Of a stretch of DNA of 64,000 nt, positions 40,483 to 48,748 are shown piece by piece. How positions within the stretch are numbered: position 1 is the stretch's first letter; each line of letters opens with the position of its first letter. The position numbers were made by a program, and so were the translations under genes. Location of the stretch: positions 2,976,001 to 3,040,000 of the forward strand of contig NZ_CACVAN010000001.1 in assembly GCF_902726655.1 (NCBI RefSeq). Reading direction: 5' to 3'. This DNA is from Virgibacillus ihumii. GTDB lineage: Bacteria > Bacillota > Bacilli > Bacillales > Amphibacillaceae. A model generated the notes under the pieces. The model searched no databases. It had not been told where the DNA came from and worked only from the letters and a program-made list of their open reading frames with translations.

Positions 40483-41262
40483 TTATGATGATGATTCATT
40501 AGATCTTTTTTTCGAGCCGGTTTTACCCGATACAAACCAGCCGATGATTGCAATGCCTAACAGAATAGTCCAGAAGAAGATGGTCCATACTGTGCTGTGA
40601 GCAAATCCTTCGGGCAATACGCTGACTTGTTCGTGTGAAAGGGTGATGACGGCAAGTTTAATTCCTACCCATCCGACAATCAGGTATGCAGTCATTTCCA
40701 GACCCGGCCGTTTTTCAAGCAATTTTACAAACCAGTTGGCAGCAAATTTGATTAGAACCAACCCGGCAATACTTGCCAGTACGATGACAGCAAACCGACC
40801 GCCATCCATACCCCCGAATTGTGGTAATGGAGTGACAGGCAATGTTACCGCAAGTGCAACTGCAGCAAGGATGGAGTCAATGGCAAATGCAACGTCAGCA
40901 ACACCAATTTTGGCAACTGTAGGCCAGAATCCCATACCTGCTTTGTTTGGGTCTGCTTCTTCACTTTCTTTTGAACTGAAGTATTCTTTATAAACATGCT
41001 TTCCACCCAGATAAATTAAATACGCCGCTCCAATTGCCTGCACCTGCCAGATACCGGCAATAAAAGATATTAGAAATATTGCGGCAAAGCGGAAGATAAA
41101 TGCCATGTATATCCCGTAATCGATTGCGCGCTTTTTCTGTTTCTCAGGCAGATGTTTTGCGATTACTGCCAGAACGAGCGCATTGTCAGCGGAAAGTAAA
41201 CCTTCCAATCCAATCAATATTAATAATGTCCACGCATATTGCAAAATTAATGCTGAGTCCAT
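40483..41262 (-). CDS. TerC-family membrane protein, YkoY/YceF-like manganese exporter
   Basis: 259 residues starting MDSALILQY at 41262 (AAGGGAG upstream). About seven membrane helices. The two family motifs with conserved aspartates are present: GLEGLLSADNALVLAV (about 16-31) and VADVAFAIDSILAAVA (about 122-137). Bacillus relatives (YkoY, YceF; MeeY/MeeF) export Mn2+ and help load secreted metalloenzymes. The gene sits behind a yybP-ykoY riboswitch, which agrees with manganese control. Confidence 0.88.
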   Translation of the reverse strand: MDSALILQYAWTLLILIGLEGLLSADNALVLAVIAKHLPEKQKKRAIDYGIYMAFIFRFAAIFLISFIAGIWQVQAIGAAYLIYLGGKHVYKEYFSSKESEEADPNKAGMGFWPTVAKIGVADVAFAIDSILAAVALAVTLPVTPLPQFGGMDGGRFAVIVLASIAGLVLIKFAANWFVKLLEKRPGLEMTAYLIVGWVGIKLAVITLSHEQVSVLPEGFAHSTVWTIFFWTILLGIAIIGWFVSGKTGSKKRSNESSS

Positions 41263-41287
41263 AAACTTTCTCCCTTCATTTAACAAA

Positions 41288-41452
41288 AATAGAGACTTTA
41301 CCCAATAATGTGGTAAAAGTCTCTAAAAATAAAACAGACCTTTACCACAATTGGCAAAGGTCTTGCTAACAACGCCGTAGTTGCCAGTAAAGCCGAGAGT
41401 TTGTGTTTCTCTGTAATGACGACTCCACTGTTAAAGCTACTCCCCTTTGAAA
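41288..41452 (-). ncRNA. yybP-ykoY manganese riboswitch with terminators
   Basis: On the minus strand: AAAGGGGAGTAGCTTTAAC (from 41449), CTCGGCTTTACTGGCAAC and AGCAAGACCTTTGCC are the conserved parts of the yybP-ykoY aptamer, including the closing helix AAAGG/CCTTT. Next come two possible hairpins: AGACCTTTGCC/GGTAAAGGTCT followed by TGTTTTATTTTT (mutually exclusive with the aptamer helix) and AGAGACTTT/AAAGTCTCT followed by ATTTTTG. Mn2+ binding should prevent the first terminator and turn the TerC gene on. Confidence 0.85.
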
Positions 41453-41568
41453 ATCTACTATAATTTAACCACTATCCATGCCATATGTCAACTAATATTT
41501 TTAACGTGATTATAACAGTACCTTTGCTTTCTGTATTTTGGGTGAGATGTATTTTTTTATACATGCTG

Positions 41569-42330
41569 TTATGTTATTTCCGACAGCAGCACATTATATT
41601 CTTTCAGGGGTGCATCATCAAAGCTGTTGCTTAATCCTTTTTCCGAAATGGTCGTTTTTAAAACATTTTTATACTTAATCGTGACCGAAAAGGGTGCTGA
41701 AAAAGGAAAATTCTCTAATTCAATTGTTTTTTCATCTTTCCAACGTGCCATCATTTTATTTTGTTCAAATAACAAACTTGGGGCGGGGATTCCATGTCGG
41801 AAAAAAGGGTGTTCATCTGGTTTGGCTGCCCCCGGTTCATTGAGGCATATATAGAGTGAAAGGCTGTCACAAAACTGAAGAAGTTCATAATGAAAATCAT
41901 ACAAATGGTCATCAATTTTAAGCGTTTTACTGATTTGCTCCTGGCGTCTCTGTTCGCTGTCGACAAACTCCCTGGCTTCTTCAGATTTATCATCCAGTAA
42001 AAAGTTTGTGTAATGCCGGCTGCATAAGAGGCCAGCATAGGCGTTCTTCTTTACTACTTCTTCAATCCCGTGTTTGTAAAAAACGGTTTTGGGAAGGACG
42101 GGAAAATCAACAAATGTATATGGCGCCCTTTTTGCGTCATTCCAAAACGGTTGTTTATCAATCCTTTTCCATCCATAGTCATGGTTTTGAACTGCATATT
42201 CCACTGATTTCCAAAGTTGATGACCACGAAATAAATTTCTGTCCCAATTATGCAGTAATTGTCCTGAAATGTGGGCATGATCATCCTGTTCAATCATGAC
42301 AAACTTGTTTTCGTGTTCTCTGACAATCAT
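41569..42330 (-). CDS. DUF3891-family protein
   Basis: 253 residues, length and landmarks of DUF3891: QDDHAHISGQLLHNW at 16-30, VEYAVQNHDYGWKRID at 43-58, and LLCSRHYTNFLL at about 100-111, followed by LLQFCDSLSLYICL. The recurring His and Asp residues (HAHIS, HDYGW, RHYTNF, FCDSLS) recall an HD-type metal-binding helical fold, so a hydrolase is possible, but the function is unknown. Cytoplasmic; divergent from the acetolactate-synthase-like gene. Confidence 0.8.
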   Translation of the reverse strand: MIVREHENKFVMIEQDDHAHISGQLLHNWDRNLFRGHQLWKSVEYAVQNHDYGWKRIDKQPFWNDAKRAPYTFVDFPVLPKTVFYKHGIEEVVKKNAYAGLLCSRHYTNFLLDDKSEEAREFVDSEQRRQEQISKTLKIDDHLYDFHYELLQFCDSLSLYICLNEPGAAKPDEHPFFRHGIPAPSLLFEQNKMMARWKDEKTIELENFPFSAPFSVTIKYKNVLKTTISEKGLSNSFDDAPLKEYNVLLSEIT

Positions 42331-42475
42331 TTGTTGTCACCTGCCAAATGTAATTTATTTGTTCAAGCGTATCACACTTTCCCATATGCAAAAAAGTTGT
42401 GACTGTAAGTTGTACATATTCCCTGGCAAACACGGAATACTATGCAAAAAACCGTAGTATAAAGGTGGTAATTTT

Positions 42476-44110
42476 GTGAAAGCATCAGATTTATTTGTTA
42501 AATGTCTGGAAAATGAAGGTGTCGACTATATTTTTGGTCTGCCGGGTGAGGAAAATACAGATTTAATGGAGTCTTTGGCTGATTCGAATATTGAGTTTGT
42601 TGTTGTTTTTCATGAGCAGGCTGCCGCATTTATGGCTGATGTATATGGAAGGCTGACAGGTAAAACCGGGGTTTGCCTCGGAACATTAGGCCCCGGTGCT
42701 ACCAATCTGATGACGGGGGTTGGTGATGCGTATCTTGATTATGCTCCCGTTGTCGCCATTACAGGACAAGCGGGGCTGGAGAGGGTTCATAAAGAGTCCC
42801 ATCAGCATGTTGATATTGTCGGCATGTTTGATCAAATTACCAAGTGGAGCCAGCAAATTAAAGTGGCACATACTATTCCGGAAATCATCCGTAAAGCCTT
42901 TAAAACGTCTCTTCTTGATAAACCGGGTGCAGTGCATATCGAACTCCCGGAAGATATCGCCATGACGGACACAGGTGGTGAACCACTCCCTGTCGCTTCC
43001 ATTCCTGTTTCACAGCCCGATGAAGCGGAAGTAAAACGGGCGGCTGAGCTGATTAACAAAGCCGAGCGGCCAATTATTCTTGTTGGTAATGGAGTCATCC
43101 GCGACGAGGCATCGGCAAATTTACAAAAGTTTGCCGAGGAGACTAATATTCCGGTTGCCAATACATTCATGGCCAAGGGAGTTCTGCCTTCCAATCACCC
43201 GCTGACACTTTATACGGTTGGTGTGCAGGAACAGGACTATGTACTTTGCGGGTTTGATACGGCAGATCTGATTATTACGGTGGGATATGATTTTGTGGAA
43301 TATCTTCCAAAATATTGGAATGATGAGGCAATGAATAAAATTGTCCACCTGGATACAATGCCTGCAGAAGTGGATGCTTATTATCCGACTGGAGCAGAGC
43401 TGGTCGGTGATGTTAAGGAGTCGCTTAAAGAATTGTCCGAAAAAGTAAAGAAAAAAGAGCTGTGGTCAAAGGCAAAGGAATTAAAATCGCAGCTTGAGGA
43501 AAAACTGCATGCTTCTGATAATGACACGGGCAGTCCGGTGAAACCACAACGCATACTTGCCGATATAAAAAAGGCTGAAAAAGGTGAAGCAGTAGTTATT
43601 TCAGATGTTGGTGCACATAAATTGTGGGTTGCCCGCACGTATCAGCCTGATAAACCGAACCACACGATTATTTCAAATGGCTGGGCATCAATGGGGATTG
43701 GGATACCGGGTGCAATCGCAGCTAAGCTTGCCGATCCTGACAAGCCGGTTATTACAGTGGTCGGAGATGGCAGCTTTATGATGAATGCTGCTGAACTCGT
43801 TACTGCAAAGCGAATGGGACTGGCTTTTGTTGTTGTCATTTTTAATGATTCCAAGTTTGGATTGATTGAGTGGACCCAGTTGAAGAAATTCGGTCGGACA
43901 TATGCAGTTGAATTTATGAATCCGGACTTTCTCGATTTTGCAAAAAGTGTTGGGGCAAAAGGGGTAAAAGTTGAGCATTCGGATGAATTGCTGCCTGCAT
44001 TGGAAGATGCACTTTCCAGTAATGAAATTGTCCTGATTGATGTGGATGTCGATTACTCGGAGAACATGGAACTGACTGAACAACTCGGTGATTATATTTG
44101 TAACCTGTAG
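42476..44110 (+). CDS. ThDP-dependent acetolactate-synthase-type enzyme
   Basis: 544 residues from GTG 42476. Pyrimidine-binding domain with FGLPGEENTDLMESL (Glu for ThDP activation in VVFHEQAAAFMAD), central domain about 185-330, and pyrophosphate-binding domain with the GDGSFMMNAAELVTA...FNDSKFGLI signature. Relatives are annotated acetolactate synthase (AlsS type) and convert pyruvate to acetolactate. The partner acetolactate decarboxylase (alsD) is absent; instead an aldehyde dehydrogenase gene follows 12 bases later, a pairing that suggests a different 2-oxo acid or aldehyde route. Confidence 0.83.
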   Translation: MKASDLFVKCLENEGVDYIFGLPGEENTDLMESLADSNIEFVVVFHEQAAAFMADVYGRLTGKTGVCLGTLGPGATNLMTGVGDAYLDYAPVVAITGQAGLERVHKESHQHVDIVGMFDQITKWSQQIKVAHTIPEIIRKAFKTSLLDKPGAVHIELPEDIAMTDTGGEPLPVASIPVSQPDEAEVKRAAELINKAERPIILVGNGVIRDEASANLQKFAEETNIPVANTFMAKGVLPSNHPLTLYTVGVQEQDYVLCGFDTADLIITVGYDFVEYLPKYWNDEAMNKIVHLDTMPAEVDAYYPTGAELVGDVKESLKELSEKVKKKELWSKAKELKSQLEEKLHASDNDTGSPVKPQRILADIKKAEKGEAVVISDVGAHKLWVARTYQPDKPNHTIISNGWASMGIGIPGAIAAKLADPDKPVITVVGDGSFMMNAAELVTAKRMGLAFVVVIFNDSKFGLIEWTQLKKFGRTYAVEFMNPDFLDFAKSVGAKGVKVEHSDELLPALEDALSSNEIVLIDVDVDYSENMELTEQLGDYICNL

Positions 44111-44122
44111 GAGGTATTGCAG

Positions 44123-45553
44123 ATGACAAAGAAATGGAAGTTATGGATTGGCGGAAAATGGCGTGAACCGAAAGATTATGAGACATTAACAAACCCGCAT
44201 ACAGAAGAAGAATTGGCGGAAATCGGCCAGGCCGAGCCGGCAGATGCAGTTGAAGCGGTTGTGGAGGCCCACCGGTCATTTCAGAAATTCAGAGATTATC
44301 CGGCACATGCACGAGCCAGGATACTCGCCAAAGCAGCCACGATTCTGGAAGAGCGGTCTGATGAGTGTGCTAAAATTATTGCTAAAGAAGGAGCCAAATC
44401 AATCCGCAACGCCCGGGAGGAAATGAGTCGGACTGTCCAGACATACCGGTTTTCCGCGGAAGAGGCAAAACGGAATTATGGTGAACGTATTCCCATGGAT
44501 GCAGCAGAAGGGGGAGAGAACCGATTCGGATATACCAGGCGAACCCCATTAGGTGTCGTGACGGCGATTACACCATTCAATTTTCCATTCAATCTTGTCG
44601 CACATAAAGTTGGGCCAGCGATTGCCGCGGGGAACTCCATTGTGCTCAAGCCTGCTGAGCAGACACCGTTAAGTTCACTGTTTCTTGCAGAAGTTTTTAA
44701 AGAAGCAGGACTTCCCGCAGGAGTGCTGAACGTTATTCCCGGGAAAGGCGATGTCCTGAGTGAAGAACTGACGAAACATCCGTATGTGAAGAAGGTGACG
44801 TTTACAGGAAGTGTGGAAGTTGGGCATACAATACAACAGCAGGCAGGTTTTCGCAAGTTAACACTCGAGCTTGGTTCCAATTCTCCGTTTATTATTGATG
44901 AAGGGGTGGATATTGATAAAGTAATTGAGCGAAGTGTTCAGGGTGCATTTTCGTTTAATGGACAGGTGTGTATCTCGATTCAGCGGATTTATGTACATCA
45001 GTCACTTTATGAGGAGTTTCTCGAACGGTTTGTGACCCGGACAAAACAGCTTGTCATCGGGTCTCCGATGGATGAAAAAACCAACATTACAGCGGTTATT
45101 TCAAAGAAATCGCTGGAGCGACTACAGAACTGGCTGGATGAAGCAGTGCAGGAAGGTGCCAATGTTGAGTGTGGCGGCGGTGTACAAGGAAATGTTATGG
45201 AGCCGACTGTATTGACAAATGTGAATCGTGATTCAAAGGTATTTCGTAATGAAATATTTGGTCCAATGGTGTGCATATTTCCGTTTGATACGCTGGATGA
45301 GGCTATTGATGATGCCAATGATTCACGCTATGGGCTGAACTCCGGTGTGATGACGCCAAGTCTTGAGCGGGCTTTTTATGCTGCGGAGCGACTTGAAACA
45401 GGTGGTGTAATTGTTAACGACATTCCAACCTACCGGATAGATAATATGCCATACGGCGGATGGAAAGACAGTGGGGTTGGCCGGGAAGGTGTTAAATATG
45501 CGATGCGCGAAATGATGGAGATGAAATTTATCAGTATTAAGACTGGCGATTAA
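44123..45553 (+). CDS. NAD(P)-dependent aldehyde dehydrogenase
   Basis: 476 residues from ATG 44123 behind TAGGAGG. Aldehyde dehydrogenase fold: N-terminal cofactor domain with ITPFNFPFNLVAHKVGPAIA and KPAEQTPLSS, FTGSVEVGH, catalytic Glu in LELGSNSP (about 253) and catalytic Cys in FNGQVCISIQR (about 286); C-terminal NEIFGPMVCIFPF. Similarity is to the group of lactaldehyde/succinate-semialdehyde or phosphate-free GAPDH-like enzymes. Co-transcribed with the ThDP enzyme and probably oxidises its aldehyde product, which is inference. Confidence 0.87.
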   Translation: MTKKWKLWIGGKWREPKDYETLTNPHTEEELAEIGQAEPADAVEAVVEAHRSFQKFRDYPAHARARILAKAATILEERSDECAKIIAKEGAKSIRNAREEMSRTVQTYRFSAEEAKRNYGERIPMDAAEGGENRFGYTRRTPLGVVTAITPFNFPFNLVAHKVGPAIAAGNSIVLKPAEQTPLSSLFLAEVFKEAGLPAGVLNVIPGKGDVLSEELTKHPYVKKVTFTGSVEVGHTIQQQAGFRKLTLELGSNSPFIIDEGVDIDKVIERSVQGAFSFNGQVCISIQRIYVHQSLYEEFLERFVTRTKQLVIGSPMDEKTNITAVISKKSLERLQNWLDEAVQEGANVECGGGVQGNVMEPTVLTNVNRDSKVFRNEIFGPMVCIFPFDTLDEAIDDANDSRYGLNSGVMTPSLERAFYAAERLETGGVIVNDIPTYRIDNMPYGGWKDSGVGREGVKYAMREMMEMKFISIKTGD

Positions 45554-45561
45554 TGCAAAAT

Positions 45562-45600
45562 ACAGACAACCCGGAGTTTCAGCTGAACCCGGGTTGTCTA
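45562..45600 (+). terminator. Terminator of the ThDP enzyme/aldehyde dehydrogenase operon
   Basis: AGACAACCCGG...CCCGGGTTGTCT around AGTTTCAGCTGAA, followed by ATTAGT. Confidence 0.82.
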
Positions 45601-45691
45601 TTAGTATTGACTTATACGCCATTATTGTTTATAATTACTTACATAAAGTAACTTAGTGAATAATAATAATTAAATATAGAGGAGAATTTTT

Positions 45692-46546
45692 ATGGAACGG
45701 AAGTTTTTTGAAAAACCGACGACATATGTCGGGGAAGTGAATATTAACGTAACGGATTTGGATCGCTCGATAGAGTTTTATCAGTCCATCATCGGGTTCA
45801 AAGTACTTGATCAGACGGCACGGAAAGCTGTTTTGACCGCGGACGGAATGACATCCCTCCTGACATTGGAACAGCCGGAAAATGTGTTGCCAAAGGAAGC
45901 CCGCAAAGCTGGTTTGTATCATTTCGCCATTCTGTTGCCAACACGTGCTGACTTGTCTGCATTTCTTAGACATATTGCCAGTAACGGAATACGAATTGGT
46001 GCAGCTGACCATTATGTCAGTGAAGCACTTTATTTATCCGATCCGGATGGTAATGGAATTGAAGTTTATCACGATCGTCCCGCTGTTGAATGGACATGGA
46101 CAGGGGATCAGGTTTCCATGGCCACTGAGCAGCTTGATGCGGAAGGCCTGCTTGCAGAAAGTGAAAAAGAATGGGCTGGACTTCCGGGCGAAACGGTGAT
46201 GGGTCATATTCATTTACATGTCGCGGACCTGGAAGAGGCTAAAACATTTTATAAAGATGGTCTTGGATTTCAGGTTGTGACCAATTATCCTGGAGCACTT
46301 TTTACGTCCACCAATGATTATCATCATCATATTGGTTTGAATGTTTGGAACGGACGGGGAGCACCGGCTCCGTCTGAAAACAGTGCAGGATTAAACTGGT
46401 ATACACTTGTTTTTCCGGATCAGGGAGCAAGAGAAAAGGCCGCCATTCGTCTTGAAAAGGGTGGTGCCAGCGTAGAGAAAGAGTCTGATAAATATATCAC
46501 CAAAGACCCTTCCGGTACTACGATTCATTTGGTGTTATCTGAGTAA
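45692..46546 (+). CDS. catE: Catechol 2,3-dioxygenase-type VOC enzyme, CatE-like
   Basis: 284 residues with two VOC modules, matching B. subtilis CatE (285). First module YVGEVNINVTDLDRSIEFYQS; second module MGHIHLHVADLEEAKTFYKD. Metal ligands: His in GHIHLHVA (about 170), His in YHHHIGLN (about 215) and Glu expected in the last strand, where IHLVLSE ends the protein. The enzyme cleaves catechol rings in the thiol/quinone stress response. A short dyad TTAC-n5-GTAA at 45639-45651 upstream may bind a YodB/CatR-type repressor, not encoded here. Confidence 0.82.
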   Translation: MERKFFEKPTTYVGEVNINVTDLDRSIEFYQSIIGFKVLDQTARKAVLTADGMTSLLTLEQPENVLPKEARKAGLYHFAILLPTRADLSAFLRHIASNGIRIGAADHYVSEALYLSDPDGNGIEVYHDRPAVEWTWTGDQVSMATEQLDAEGLLAESEKEWAGLPGETVMGHIHLHVADLEEAKTFYKDGLGFQVVTNYPGALFTSTNDYHHHIGLNVWNGRGAPAPSENSAGLNWYTLVFPDQGAREKAAIRLEKGGASVEKESDKYITKDPSGTTIHLVLSE

Positions 46547-46550
46547 TTAT

Positions 46551-46582
46551 TACCCGTTCTGAACATTGTCAGAACGGGTTTT
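46551..46582 (+). terminator. Terminator of catE
   Basis: ACCCGTTCTGA-ACATTG-TCAGAACGGGT followed by TTTGC. Confidence 0.88.
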
Positions 46583-46678
46583 GCTGTTTCCGGGAAAGTA
46601 TAGAATTGATGTTCAGCGTATCAGAGGGCCTGTTTGCCCAAAATGATAAATATCCTGCCAATTCCGCTAAATCATTAT

Positions 46679-46706
46679 ACGCTTTTTCCTATGCATTCAT
46701 AGATTA
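46679..46706 (+). promoter_or_regulatory. Candidate sigma-K promoter, copy A
   Basis: AC (46679-46680), 17 bases, CATAGATTA (46698-46706), a full match to the sigma-K -10 consensus. The same promoter with the same spacing and the shared upstream block TTCCGCTAAATCATTATACG precedes the paralogue at 56876. Confidence 0.65.
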
Positions 46707-46744
46707 CCAATGAAAGAAAATATATTATTTGGAGGTGTATGCTA

Positions 46745-47428
46745 ATGCAAGCAAAGAATTTAACAGGTGGTCAGGAACTCTTGTGTATCAACACGGAAAA
46801 AGTGTATGACTGGGTTATTAACGAAGCGACCTTTGATCTCGCGTTAGGCGACCTGGTATTACCGGTTGGACCTGATGGGACCCAGTTAGAGTGCGGTGAT
46901 ATTGTACTTGATTCTGTTTCATGTTCAGTTGCACCGGCCGAAGTAGACCCAATTGTTATTTTGAGTCGGACGGATCAGCAATTTGTTATCGATGGAGCGC
47001 AAGTCACACTGCAACTGGTCAATATTCAAAAAAACTTTGAGGTTACGGTTTTTGCAAATGTCATCCCGGAACTTGGAGGAGGAACTGTGGAAATCGGCAG
47101 TGCTGACTTCACCAGATGTGAACAAGTGGTTCTTTGTGCACCAGAAGGAACAGATATTGATGTATCGTATACTGATCTAGAGTGTTTTGTATGCACAGCA
47201 ACATGTGATCCTGGTACAACAACGGAAGCAGACGAACTTGATGTTACTGTCACAGTTCGCTTGTGTCAAAGCATTCAGTCAACTTTTGAGGTAACACTTG
47301 AGCTTGTTGCAGACTTCTGCGAACCAAGAGAGGAGCTGCCAATCCCTCCGTGCCCTGCACCAACTATTCCACCTCAGTGCCCGGTAGTTTTTCCAAACAA
47401 TATTGGTACCAATAATGACAATTGTTAA
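46745..47428 (+). CDS. Cys-rich probable spore-surface protein ('KVYDW' family), paralogue A
   Basis: 227 residues from ATG 46745 (GGAGG nine bases upstream; an ATG at 46739 is too close). No signal peptide or membrane helix. Landmarks: LLCINTEKVYDWVINEATFDL at 11-31, DQQFVIDG..VTLQLVNIQKNFEVTVFA, CEQVVLCAPEGTDIDVSYTDLECFVC, LCQSIQSTFEVTLELVADFCEPREE, and a Pro/Cys-rich tail (PPCPAPTIPPQCPVVFP). About ten cysteines, mostly paired by position with the near-identical protein at 56876. Similar domains occur in uncharacterised coat or exosporium proteins of spore formers. The sigma-K-like promoter and CotZ-type neighbour support a late outer-coat role. Confidence 0.72.
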   Translation: MQAKNLTGGQELLCINTEKVYDWVINEATFDLALGDLVLPVGPDGTQLECGDIVLDSVSCSVAPAEVDPIVILSRTDQQFVIDGAQVTLQLVNIQKNFEVTVFANVIPELGGGTVEIGSADFTRCEQVVLCAPEGTDIDVSYTDLECFVCTATCDPGTTTEADELDVTVTVRLCQSIQSTFEVTLELVADFCEPREELPIPPCPAPTIPPQCPVVFPNNIGTNNDNC

Positions 47429-47445
47429 GATTGCATAAACTACCA

Positions 47446-47486
47446 GATAGATAGTATGGAGGGGATCCCCTCCCTTTACTATCTAT
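47446..47486 (+). terminator. Hairpin after paralogue A
   Basis: ATAGATAGTATGGAGGGG / CCCTCCCTTTACTATCTAT nearly palindromic over 41 bases; no T run, so termination efficiency is doubtful. The rest of 47487-47734 contains only promoter-like sequence for the next gene. Confidence 0.6.
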
Positions 47487-47734
47487 GGGTGGATAAAAAA
47501 CGGTCAAGCTAAATGCAGTGATATAAAGCACTTACTGCAGTTCGTATTTTTTGGCGATACGTCACAGACCACAATCATATCACCATGATATGTACATATA
47601 TGTTTAATCTATTAAAACAGCTTATTGCACATTAATCGTTAACCATTTTTGCATCTGATAGGCTTCCAAATCAAGCGTAACGGGTTTTCTTTACGTATAC
47701 TATTACCGACATAACTATAAAGGGGTGAAAAAAC

Positions 47735-48298
47735 ATGAATAGATATCACCATGATTACCTGGAAGACGATAGGTCCAAGGGTGCGCATCATAGAAAGAAA
47801 TGCTGTGGTCACTGTTCAACAGGATGTGGGCACAACAAACACTATGAAAATTGTGTCGGGGATGTTTTGGAAGCAATATTAGAGGCGCAACGAAAAGTAC
47901 AGCATAATCATTGCAAAGCATCATGTGAGGGTTCTATTGACGATTTACTGGGAAAGAAAAGAAGGTCCAGGAAAAATACAATTCCTATTGTTCTTTATTG
48001 TGGCTGCAAACCTTTTAAAGGTACAGGAGTCTTTTCCTATTCCTGTCATTCCAAGAAAAAATTAAAATGCATTGAAACGTATATATTCAAAATTAAGGAT
48101 TTAAAAGGCGAATGTGCTGTCCTTGAATTGCTGACATTCAAATCTGATTTAAATGATACGGCCGGAAATAATAAATGTTCACTCTGTTCGCAGGTTGATC
48201 ATAAGTGTGTTGATGATCTGATGAAAACGGGGATCTGTATAGAAGTCGATCTTTCCTGTTTCTGCGCAGTAACATGCCTGGATGCTGTCCGTTTATAA
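47735..48298 (+). CDS. CotY/CotZ/ExsY-family Cys-rich spore crust/exosporium protein
   Basis: 187 residues, about 20 cysteines. The family order is clear: CVGDVLEAILEAQRKV (44-60), C...CEGSIDDLLG, NTIPIVLYCGCKPFKGTG, then a FKIKDLKGECAVLELL block and a C-terminal Cys cluster (CFCAVTCLDAV). CotY/CotZ of B. subtilis and ExsY/CotY of B. cereus self-assemble through disulfides into the hexagonal outer lattice of the spore. The His/Cys-rich N-terminus (HHRKKCCGHCSTGCGHNKH) is longer than usual and could bind metal. This gene is the best anchor for calling the whole locus spore-surface. Confidence 0.87.
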   Translation: MNRYHHDYLEDDRSKGAHHRKKCCGHCSTGCGHNKHYENCVGDVLEAILEAQRKVQHNHCKASCEGSIDDLLGKKRRSRKNTIPIVLYCGCKPFKGTGVFSYSCHSKKKLKCIETYIFKIKDLKGECAVLELLTFKSDLNDTAGNNKCSLCSQVDHKCVDDLMKTGICIEVDLSCFCAVTCLDAVRL

Positions 48299-48318
48299 AT
48301 CATTCCGTGTGCAACATA

Positions 48319-48354
48319 AAAAGGTAAACCATGTCGTGGTTCACCTTTTTACAT
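48319..48354. terminator. Bidirectional terminator between the CotZ-type gene and the ParM-like unit
   Basis: AAAAAGGTAAACCA-TGTCG-TGGTTCACCTTTTT. Confidence 0.85.
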
Positions 48355-48361
48355 AAAGATT

Positions 48362-48736
48362 TTACCCTCCGAACGCTTCAATAACATCTTCCGCATCCTT
48401 AATATTAATTTTTCCAGTTACATTAGTTTTACTGTTTGGTGATGTTTTATTATTGAAATGGGGTTTGTTGTAATATCCACGTTGCATCATCTTCTTTATT
48501 TCCAGTAATTCAAGCATAATTTCATTTGGCCCTGTATTTCGAATTGGCTGGGATTGCAGATAATGGTCCAGTGCTGCAAAAACAAGGTGAATCAGTGTGT
48601 TGTTTTTAGCATGGTATGCGATTTGTTCCTGTGTTCTCGCAGAAACTGAATAAGATTCCCCCGTTTTAACATCAATGAACGTGTCGGGAATTGTTAATGT
48701 CGTTTCATTCATATAATCGGTATACACTTTCGACAT
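48362..48736 (-). CDS. Small partner protein of the actin-like ATPase (ParR-like position)
   Basis: 124 residues from ATG 48736 (GAGGG eight bases upstream), starting 12 bases after the stop of the ParM-like gene. The N-terminal half (ETTLTIPDTFIDVKTGESYSVSARTQEQIAYHAKNNTLIHLVFAALDHYL) is compact and partly helical; the C-terminal half is disordered and Asn/Lys-rich, ending in an acidic helix (KDAEDVIEAFGG). In plasmid-segregation pairs the second gene encodes the DNA-binding adaptor ParR, whose acidic C-terminal tail docks on the filament; size, order and tail fit this, but I see no ribbon-helix-helix motif that I could name with confidence. Confidence 0.6.
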   Translation of the reverse strand: MSKVYTDYMNETTLTIPDTFIDVKTGESYSVSARTQEQIAYHAKNNTLIHLVFAALDHYLQSQPIRNTGPNEIMLELLEIKKMMQRGYYNKPHFNNKTSPNSKTNVTGKINIKDAEDVIEAFGG

Positions 48737-48748
48737 GATGATCACCCT

